Shown here piece after piece: positions 55,618-64,000 of a DNA stretch of 64,000 nucleotides. Every line of letters begins with the position of its first letter. Position 1 is the stretch's first letter. The notes under the pieces were generated by a model. The model worked only from the letters and a program-made list of their open reading frames with translations. It did not search any database and had not been told where the DNA came from. Both the position numbers and the translations under genes were made by a program. Origin of the DNA: Pyrenula massariospora (taxonomy: Eukaryota > Ascomycota > Eurotiomycetes > Pyrenulales > Pyrenulaceae); NCBI GenBank assembly GCA_021030905.1, contig JAGFMI010000013.1:930001-994000 (forward strand). The letters run 5' to 3'.

Positions 55618-56931
55618 ATGTTACTGTGCTCTATCTGTTGCCAACTGACACCAATCAAGATGATTTTCACATTTCTTTCTCTTTCGTCCCTAGTCCTGTC
55701 CGACCCTAGTGACTCGGAGCTGGAGACAGAGGATACATGGCAGATATCAGAAGAAGCGGAGCCACTGCCTCGGGGCTTCCCAAGCACCGATAGTCTTCCG
55801 GCAACTAAAATCTCTCTTAATGTCGGGCGCAAGTTCGTACAACTTGAATTTGACGCAGCCCACCTATCTATCAACCAGATAATTAAACATATCACGCGGA
55901 AGGGGTCGCGACCCGGCTGCACGAGGAAGCAAGATCTTACCATTGCCGACTATTGGGACGCCGCAAACCTTGATCCCGCACAAGAGACGAAATTCCTACT
56001 CAAAGATCTTCAAGATGACATTGACGTTGTGTATCCTTGGTTGGACACGATTGGCATTTGCCCTCCACCGCTCAGAGGGCAAAGGGATGGGAAAGCGATA
56101 GCCAGCAGGACCAGTACGCGACAGACAAGTGCCGAGTTCATACAAACCCGACACACATACTACAAGTTTGGCGAGACTGTTCTCATGGATGCTGTCGTCA
56201 TGCTGCTCAAAAATGATGCTCAAGGAGCATTCTCGTCTTGGTCGGAGGAGGCAAAACAATCCGCAGTCCTTGCAACAGCTGTTTCGTGCATTCAGACAGC
56301 GACTGCTATTGCTGATTGGATCAAATTACAAGGCCGATTGTCCGCTTTTCAGATTGTCCTTCTCCGCCTTACTGTGGGCAGCATACGTCAATTCAGAACT
56401 GCAATTGGAGGAAGCTCCGATCTTCGACCCCCCGAAGGTTGCCAGGACTGGGACGAACTTTTCAACTTTTTGCCTGGCACAAAGCCAGTATCCTCCACAG
56501 CGGCGACTACCAAGAGAAGAATGCAGGCTCTTGGAACCGTGACCCATACGACAGAGAGAGGTAGGGTCGGCGATGATCGGCGCCGCCCCTCCAACGCAGG
56601 GTCTCGCCATGAGACATTCGAAGGCACATCACGCCCCATGGATGGCAGCAAACATCCAGCGCATGGACAAACCTTACTTAAGGGGCAACAAAGGCTAGAA
56701 TCACTAAAGAATAGCGAGAATGAGTCGAGAAAGGAATTGGGGTCGAACCCAAAACCCTGTGACGCAGAGGGCCCAATCAACGACTTTCTCGCACTATTAG
56801 CCGGCGGCGAAGATGAGTGGGAAAAGCAAGTGAAATCCAATCCATCTTCAGGGGATAGAGACGGCCTGACTTTGCGAACACTCCTGGCGGGCGTGGGAAT
56901 CAAAGGAAATGATCCTATACATATGGAGTGA
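55618..56931 (+). CDS. Uncharacterised protein (about 438 residues)
   Basis: Long open frame running to 56931; the frame extends upstream to 55393, but a TATA box at 55430 argues for a later start, at 55618 or at 55660. No named domain recognised. The first part is hydrophobic (MLLCSICCQLT, MIFTFLSLSSLVL), then acidic (SDPSDSELETEDTW). A middle region holds FVQLEFDAAHLSINQIIKHI, TIADYWDAANLDPAQET and DIDVVYPWLDTIGICPPP, then a helical part (QSAVLATAVSCIQTATAIAD). The C-terminal 150 residues are disordered and charged (TERGRVGDDRRRPSNAGS) and end with FLALLAGGEDEWEKQVKSN. It lies 780 nt upstream of the NACHT receptor in the same direction. Function unknown; gene call moderate. Confidence 0.6.
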   Translation: MLLCSICCQLTPIKMIFTFLSLSSLVLSDPSDSELETEDTWQISEEAEPLPRGFPSTDSLPATKISLNVGRKFVQLEFDAAHLSINQIIKHITRKGSRPGCTRKQDLTIADYWDAANLDPAQETKFLLKDLQDDIDVVYPWLDTIGICPPPLRGQRDGKAIASRTSTRQTSAEFIQTRHTYYKFGETVLMDAVVMLLKNDAQGAFSSWSEEAKQSAVLATAVSCIQTATAIADWIKLQGRLSAFQIVLLRLTVGSIRQFRTAIGGSSDLRPPEGCQDWDELFNFLPGTKPVSSTAATTKRRMQALGTVTHTTERGRVGDDRRRPSNAGSRHETFEGTSRPMDGSKHPAHGQTLLKGQQRLESLKNSENESRKELGSNPKPCDAEGPINDFLALLAGGEDEWEKQVKSNPSSGDRDGLTLRTLLAGVGIKGNDPIHME

Positions 56932-57707
56932 GATATTTTGGGCTAGCTGAGCAAAGGGCAACAGTACTGTACTATCTCGTAGAAATCGGGCCGTCTCTCG
57001 TGATCCACCGCTAGAGTGGTGTGATCGAAGAGCTCTGGGTTTATTGTTTTCTTCAATGTAGCAAAGATGGGTTGTTTTTGAAGCCTCTCATATCAGGAAT
57101 AAGATTTGCCCTCTCCCATGACACGATGTTCATAGCGGCACTGCCGCCTTCGGTGTGAGCCAAAACCAGCTTAGCGCACTTGCGCCCTCATTTCTCCATC
57201 TGATCGCGAGTCTTGCGCGTCTGGAATCTTCGAAGGACTGACGAATAGCCTTGCACCAGAATTGCTTGCCCCAAGGCCGTGGACAAGGCTCATCGGAACT
57301 CCCATCACCACTATAGCACGGCGTCATCAGACATGTGCGCTTTTCAGTCGTTGGATGATACCGAGCCGCTCGAATGCGTCGATGATTTGGCACAAAACCC
57401 TCCCCAGCAACTGCGTCAATGCAAGCCTGGCCTATACGGCGAGGAAATACGAGTGTCATGGCAGGCGAGGATCTCTGCCTTACTTAGGTGATCGATCTCC
57501 GTGGCGGGGGCTTATGCAAGCATGCTTGCCGCGTTTTCCTTGTCGGGGCGCATGGTCTTTCGGTCCCCGACGGCTCTACTGCAGCCTGCACGATGATCTT
57601 TGAGCCGCACAGCCTTGGAAGTCATCCACCTTCCAAATCGTCGCTTTTGGTTCTCAAAACGCCGACGTTGGTGTTTACAATCATGTTTGAATTGATGTGC
57701 AATCAAC
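56932..57707. other. Intergenic region before the NACHT receptor gene
   Basis: Short overlapping frames on both strands (57130-57603) without family features. Presumably the receptor's promoter. Confidence 0.4.
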
Positions 57708-60700
57708 ATGACTGATCCACTGAGTATTACTGCTTCCCTAATCGCAATAATTCAGGCATCCAAAGCTGTAGGAAGATACTTGTGTCGCGTCAAAACGGCC
57801 TCGGAGGACTGCAAAAGACTTCTTGTCGAGGTTACTGCCATTAGCGGTCTGGTTTATCATTTGAAGGATCTAGTGGAGGATGACGACCTCGAGAATGGAG
57901 GGTGGATACGAACGACACAGTCTCTTGCGGTTAAGGACGGCCCGCTTGACCAGTTGAAAGAAGCGCTTCAATCTTTGGACTCTCGGTTTTCTCATAGCAA
58001 TACCTCTGGAGCAAGGCAAGCGATATCATGGCCCTTCAGGAGAGGCGAGGTAATCGAGATCTTTGACTCGATTGCTCGACTAAAGACCTATTTTATACTG
58101 GCCTTGCAGAATGACCAGATCACCCTGTCAGCGGCCATCAATGACAACGTGTCAACGCTTTTACATAGGGTAGAGCAACAAGACGCAGAGAACATTCGTC
58201 GTCAAAGAGAAGAGACCAGGCACGACGCCATTAGCTGGATTTCCAAAGTATCTTTTAGGTCCGATCACGCAGAGCTTCTGGAGACGTGGCAAAAGTGGTA
58301 TCCTCAGAGCAAAATTTACGAACCAGGAAGATGGCTGCTTTCCCACCAACTATTTCGGTATTGGAGAGATTTCCAAGGTTCTAGTATTCTTTGGGTGAAT
58401 GGAAAGCCCGGAAGCGGTAAATCCGTGCTCGCCTCTCGTGTTGTGACCTGGGCTGAGGATTTCCTGCAATCAAAACGGAAGTTTGGCCTCGGATATATCT
58501 ACTGCAATTCCCGAGATGTATCCAAAACCGATCCGACTGTACTAGCAAGCTGCATTCTCCAGCAATTATGCTCTCAGCTGCCAACCCTTGATGATGCAGT
58601 CTTGCAACTGTACCGGAAATACCGTGAATGGCCGCATGCTCGGCCTGGATGGCTCGAGATCACGGACTTACTCTTATGTGTTATGCTAAATTTTCATGAA
58701 GTCTATTTTATCATCGATGGTTTGGATGAGTGCGTAGACCAAAAAAAGCTTGCTGCATTGCTCTTCCGCATTCATGAATTGCCGAGTCCTGTCACGAAAA
58801 CAATATTCTTTTCCCGTTCGCCAGATCCTCCACTCGAAGCGCCATTCCGAAATCACTGCGACCATATCGTTATCGACTCAGATGTTAATCGAAATGATAT
58901 TGAATTTTACGCTACTGTCAGATTGTCAAATTTGTCCTTACTCAACGAGAACCTCCGAAGCGAAATTGCAAGGAGCTTAGTAGGCAAGGCTGACGGCATG
59001 TAAGGCTCTCCCTATAACCCACGAAAGTTAGCACTCAATGATTATAGGTTCTTGTGGGTTCACTTGCAAATTGAAGCTCTCACTGAACAGCCGGACCCTG
59101 AAATTCTTACTGAAATCCCGCAAGGACTCCAAGACTTTTTCGAACGCTCTATGCAAAGAACGCATGACTTGTCGCCTTTCAAGAAGAGCTGTGCAGCACA
59201 GATATTGTTCTGGGTAGTCAATACTAAACGGCCCTTACATGCGTCTGAAATGATCGAAGCTATTAGACTTGATTCGAATATTCAAGGCTCTCATTTTGTG
59301 GAGGAGGTCTGTGCTGGTCTTGTGCAACTGGATAAAAATGATCACGTGCAACTTTTTCACTCCTCAGCTCGAGACCTCCTTATCTCAGGCAACTTTCGTC
59401 CTGAGCCGAAAACGACTTTGGAAGAATTTCTCTCCCTTCAAGAGAGGGCGAGCGACATCCTTATGAGCAGATGCTTGGAAGCTCTTATGTTGCCGGCTTT
59501 CGGAGGTGGCCCAGCTTCTGGAGAGACGGAATATGAAAATCGGATAAGGTCACACCCATTCCACGTTTATGCGGCACAGTATTGGGCTCATCATTATTGG
59601 GACGCTCCAACAAAAGACCGCTTGATCTTATTCTCCGAATTTTTCCAGTCTCCACGAGCAATTGAAGCCTACTTACAGTCCGCCTACGCCTTGGGAAATG
59701 CATCGCAATGGGAAAAGTTTCCGCGAAGCCGAACAGCTCTCCATATTATTGCTCGATTCGACCTTACAAGAGCCCTTGAGTATTTACCCACGGCCAAGAA
59801 GCTTGCAAAAGTAAGAGACAGTTGGGGCTATAGAGCCATTGATCTTGCACTTAGACGTGGTCACCGACAAATGTGCGCAGCCTTACTCGGCTATGAAACT
59901 TTCATCAGCGAGCGATTCATGAACGAATTTCCTCTCCACCGAGCCATCGAAAACGATTGGACAGAATTAGTAGAGCGTCTATTGCATATGCGTGCCAACC
60001 TTGAACTCAGGAATTCAGACGGTTATACCCCTTTGCATGTTGCTTGCCGTTACTGCGGAGATTCTAACATTCTGAGCCTGTTGCTTGACGCTGGGGCTAA
60101 CTTCGGAGCTCGAACGCGGGAAAAGTCCACCGCAATCATGCTCGCAGCGGAAGCAGGCCACCTTGAGATCCTTCGCACACTCGTCGACGCCGGTGCAGAC
60201 ATCCATGCCACTGACAGCTTACATCGGAGTCCGCTTCACTTTGCCGCCCAGAGTGGCCGACCCATTATTGCCGAATTCCTTATTGACAACGGCCTAGAAC
60301 CTAACGTACTCTGCTCCGCCAAAGAAACACCGCTTCATGTTGCCGCCATGAAGGGTCACAAAGATTTTGCAGAAGCACTTATCACAGCCGGCTGCCACGT
60401 TAATTCCGTGAATGTCGTCGGCGCCACTCCTCTCCATGTTGCAGTCGCGTGGGGTTTTGACAAGCTTGCTCTTTCTCTCATCACCCGGGGTGCAGACCCA
60501 TTACTAGCAGACACGTTTTATTGGAATCCAGTCCATATTCTCGCTTTCATGCGCCGACTAACTCTCCTTAGCGACTTTGCACCGCCTCTTCTTCCACCTC
60601 TAGACCCAGTGACTCCGACACAAAAACCCGACATCCTAACTCAGCTCTTTGATTGCCTTCGCGCCCGTGATTCAGAGGTTGGAAAAACCTTGCTCTGGAC

Positions 60701-61640
60701 TTCCGGTACCAAGGCATTCTTCTATGTCTGTGTTGAGCGCGTCGACCTCCTCACTGCGTGCTTCAAAACTGGCGTTCCCGTCAGCACGGCTGACCGCCAC
60801 GGTATTTCGCTACTCCACTCCGCAGTCGCAGCGAATTCGTCGGCCATTGTTGCCGCGCTACTCAAGAATGGAGCAGATGTGAATGCCAAGGACATGTGGG
60901 GAAGGACGCCGTACGAACTCGCGGTGGGAAAGACTGGTGAGGACGTCAGGAACCTTTTAAAAGACAGTGGGAAGTTAGAGGGGATGCCGATTGTCGATCC
61001 AGGAATGCTGGAAGTCCAGAGTAACTGGGTAATGCAGCACATGGACAGAAATTTTGTGCTGTATGTAAGGTGCAATGAATGTGGGGCGTGCGTAGATGGA
61101 ATATATCTTCGTAAGTTCTCCTAGTTCTCTCTATCACTGCTCTGTATCTCTTTATGGTCATTCTTTACCGCCGAGGGACCTCTCCTCACTCCTTTTCGAG
61201 TATCTCTACTCCTTACTTACTAGACATCGCTCATTCCTTATCCATATATTTCATACTTCCGTTAATTCTTCCCATGATCGGTCGTTCCCACACCTCCCCA
61301 CAAATCATTTTCTAGCTCCTTATCATTGTCGCTCATGTATCCAATTTTTTTGTCTGATCGTGTACTTCTCCCCAAGGCATGTATTTAGATGCTAACAGAA
61401 AATCTAGATTGCACACTTTGCACCCAAGAGAATGCCGGCTACGACGCCTGCGGATACTGTGTTGCGAGGCGGAGGTTACTCGTATGTCCTAAAGGGCATA
61501 CGTGTGGTGTTCTACAATTATTGACGCTCAGAGACCATTCACTGAGTTTTGCGAGTGGCATGAAGTGCGTACACGACTTTGTCAACGAAAGGGAAACGGC
61601 AGAGGTTCTAGTTGAAGATGGTAGGGACGGAGAGGAGTGA
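57708..61640 (+). CDS. NACHT-ankyrin-ZZ STAND receptor
   Basis: Fungal NOD-like signal-transducing ATPase. Three exons: 57708-58999, 59048-61110 and 61408-61640 (introns 48 and 297 nt); about 1,195 residues. N-terminal helical domain: MTDPLSITASLIAIIQASKA, typical of fungal STAND proteins. NACHT: Walker A VNGKPGSGKSVLA near residue 234, Walker B VYFIIDGLDEC, and the sensor-like IFFSRSPDPPLE. After the first join GM-FLWVHLQIEAL and FFERSMQRTHDLSPFKK, with the winged-helix HVQLFHSSARDLL. Then about ten ankyrin repeats (TPLHVACRYCGDSNILSLLL, LVDAGADIHATD, LKNGADVNAKDMWGRTPYEL). The end crosses the second intron to form a ZZ-type zinc finger: VRCNECGACVDGIYL then HCTLCTQENAGYDACGYC and CPKGHTCG. 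Effector domain is not recognised. All motifs are intact, so it should be functional in response to an unknown ligand. Confidence 0.9.
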
Positions 61641-62354
61641 GCCATATTAGACAGAAAGCGTAGTTGAGCATTTGGTCAGGACTATATGATTAGTGTGTAA
61701 AACAATTGGGTAGGGAGAGGATTTCATTCAAGTATTAGTGCGCTATGATGCAGGCATTGGTTGAGGTAAGTCCTTTTTAAAAACTAGAGGCAGGTCTCAC
61801 AGTCCAGATTCACTTGAGGACTTTTCTGATGGGTTACGCTCGTAAACCAGGACATGGGCTCGCATTAGCGTTATCATCACTGCTACAACGCATGATCAAT
61901 CAAAGCATGTTAAGCTCAAGTTACAACGAACGAACATACACATGTGCAGCCGCTCAACCTTTAACAGAGTCTTGAGCCTGGAAGATACATTTGCTTAAGT
62001 GCTTGTTCCTCTCTTTTCCATGCAGTCTTAAGGTTCAATGTGTTCCGTATTGATAAAAGCAAACATGAACAGCAACAAACGCTTATACAGCAGAAATACC
62101 CATACAGAACCGACTCCCTCTCAAACTATCAACACTTCGCCAGAACACCATATACCCAAAAATTCTCAGAATACTGAGACCTTTATCCTCCTTTTTTGTC
62201 AATTTTTGGCTACGGGACCCGAGTTTTCGGTAGAGCGTTGATCCTGTCATCCCCCTCTCCGTAGTGTGCAAGAGTTCACCAAATTCGGCAGTATCGACGA
62301 ATTGTTCCAAGGCCAATTCTCCAAGACCATTTATTCACGATCGACACCCGTATC
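61641..62354. other. Intergenic region downstream of the NACHT receptor
   Basis: 3' UTR and intergenic sequence; no gene seen. Confidence 0.45.
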
Positions 62355-62573
62355 TCAGCAAAAGACGAAAGGCAAGTTATCATCCCCCGAACCTTGGCCG
62401 TTTCCTTGCTTTCTGTTTCCTGTACTGGCATCAGATTGGCCTGAGTTCTTGGCGCCTTGCCCCGTACTCTGGTTTTGCTTTGACTGTCCTGAATCTGTTG
62501 CATGTGTCGTTCGTCCCTGGTTGCTGCTTCGCTCGCTGCTCTTGGAGGTCTGAGAGCTCTTCTTCTGAGGCAT
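62355..62573 (-). CDS. Possible small Ser/Gln/Gly-rich disordered protein
   Basis: Frame reading MPQKKSSQTSKSSERSSNQG and then repeats of Ser, Gln, Gly and Asn (STGQGAKNSGQSDASTGNRK), ending DDNLPFVFC; 72 residues from the Met at 62573. The wider open frame starts at 62663. It is low-complexity, hydrophilic and basic in the first third, like small fungal stress-type proteins, but I recognise no family. The same stretch is open in a second frame, which lowers confidence. Confidence 0.35.
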   Translation of the reverse strand: MPQKKSSQTSKSSERSSNQGRTTHATDSGQSKQNQSTGQGAKNSGQSDASTGNRKQGNGQGSGDDNLPFVFC

Positions 62574-62663
62574 ATTGCTGAGGATTGTGCTGTTCTGTCG
62601 AGGTGAAGGAAAGTCGAGTTTATGTTGCTTGAAGGTATTCTTTGATAGTATGGTCTGATACAC

Positions 62664-64000
62664 ACGGATAGTGGGCGCGTTTTATAACTTGGCTTTTATC
62701 GATCAACATTGACACGAACTTCTTTGACATAAGATGCGCGCTTTTCTCGCCCGTGGTGTAGCCATCATGACAGAGGATTCAAATCCCTCAAAGAGGGTCA
62801 TTGTAATCTCTTGGGCAGGTCTTCTATTGTGCTCGCTTTGCTAGGCAGAGCAACACGATCACTCTCCCGCTTTGAGAAACTATACGACTTAGTCAGCGAC
62901 TAGAGATGGCAGACACTCGCTGGCTTCTCGCATCGGACCCCAGTAATGGCCTATGTTGGTATGCCAGGATCTCTTGAGGCTCAAATAAGCTTCTACTGGA
63001 CATGTGTGACTTGCAGTGGCGCTGGACCACGCGAGCTCGCTTGCTGAGCTTAAACATGTCTCGATCTCCTGCGGCGTAGAATATGCCTAGAATTAGTATT
63101 GCTGCTTTCGTGTTGATTACTAAATCGGGTAGCGTTCGCGCGATGCCACAAGGCTGTCTCAGTAAGGCTCGTGATGACCGCACCGTCCACCGCAACGGCC
63201 GCTGCACAGCCCTCTCGCTCCCGACGTGTCTATTGGCTTAAGATTTCGGCCGTTCGTTGGCCGTAAGGCTACGCGAGGTGTGGTAATATGGTGAAACCCA
63301 ATAGTCTTTGGCGCGCAGGTAGCATGACGCTGTTCGCTACCCTACAGCGGCTCCTCCCGCACGAACAAATGCGCATCGTTCTTATCTGTCAACGATCGGT
63401 AAATTCGGTTCATCCTTCGATCTTCTAGAACTCTCACAGAAATAGATCCTCGGTACCCTAACCGAAATTGCATTGGCCTTTCTCGGGGCTTTCCTCTGGT
63501 AATAGATCATTGTAATACCAAGCTTTCCGTACGTTACACCTGTTTTTGCGATCATGATTTGTTCTCTCATTTGCCCTCGTTCTTTAATCGTGAGAGACTT
63601 CGCGTGAGCAAGGAATAGCCCAAGCATCAGCGTCCTTACGTGAATTAAGAGTTATTGTCAGTCTCTTTCACCGAACGAGAGATCCATAGCAGCTTGCACA
63701 GTGTCTTAACCTACGTCTGTCTTGTGCGAAAGCCTGGTATTGCGCGAAGAGACGGGGCCTTCAGCCGTTCCCCGGAAGCGAAGTCGCGGGTACATGAGAT
63801 TCCGAAGCTTTGTCACGATTCATAAGGATATTGTCAATCGCTGACTTCCAATACTGCTCATTCGGTGGTCTTGTCATTCTATCCCTTGTCATCTCCATTG
63901 GTCAAAAGCTTTCCTCATCAAACAGCCCAAGTGAACAAGCAACCTCAGCTCATGGTGCGGTATCCACCTTTCTCTCGAAGTTGCCTGGCCCCTAATTAGG
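62664..64000. other. Right-hand end, no supported gene
   Basis: 1.3 kb. A B-box-like GGATTCAAATCC at about 62776 is not part of a tRNA. Short frames at 62893-63207, 63382-63627 and 63810-63995 show no family features; the last touches the window edge. Confidence 0.4.

Noticed and set aside
62752-62812. GGATTCAAATCC with an upstream A-box-like TGGTGTAGCC
   Set aside because: The two boxes are too close for a tRNA and no acceptor stem can be paired.

Overview
The window is nuclear DNA of a filamentous ascomycete (Pezizomycotina). Introns are short (about 47-300 nt) with GT...AG ends and CTAAC/CTGAC-like branch sites. Several gene types are typical of this group: a highly reducing polyketide synthase (HR-PKS), a HET-domain relic, a Clr5-ankyrin protein, a NACHT-ankyrin receptor and a DUF2855 protein. 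No tRNA, rRNA, CRISPR array or complete transposon was found. I cannot place the species.

Layout. (1) Bases 1-11.6 kb are secondary-metabolism-like: the 3' part of an HR-PKS that runs off the left edge (AT-DH-ER-KR-ACP), a convergent zinc-type alcohol dehydrogenase, a broken HET-domain gene, and a single-exon 531-residue protein I cannot assign. (2) Bases 12-28 kb are accessory and gene-poor: a tiny Kex2-type secreted cysteine-rich peptide, a CorA-like membrane protein interrupted by one in-frame TAG, a DUF2855 protein, a Ctr copper transporter, a Clr5-ankyrin protein with an in-frame minisatellite, and a two-repeat protein of unknown role. (3) Bases 28-54 kb are mostly housekeeping: an F-box-like protein, a BRE4/ArAE-type membrane protein, a disordered nuclear-looking protein, a three-RRM TIA1/Pub1-type RNA-binding protein, the Pif1 helicase, the decapping factor Edc3, a U-box cyclophilin, a small two-TM protein and mitochondrial EF-Tu. 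A second spliced cysteine-rich secreted peptide (46460-46684) sits in a long gap within this block. (4) Bases 55-64 kb turn accessory again: an unknown 438-residue protein, a NACHT-ankyrin-ZZ receptor and a possible small Gln/Ser/Gly-rich protein.

How genes may relate. The PKS, the dehydrogenase and perhaps the 531-residue protein could belong to one biosynthetic cluster that continues left of the window. Pub1-type and Edc3 proteins both act on cytoplasmic mRNA fate and lie about 4.5 kb apart. HET relic, Clr5-ANK and NACHT-ANK-ZZ are families linked to self/non-self recognition or innate-like responses in fungi. Splice sites were placed by eye from frame continuity and family similarity; no search or alignment could be run, so family names rest on recognised motifs.
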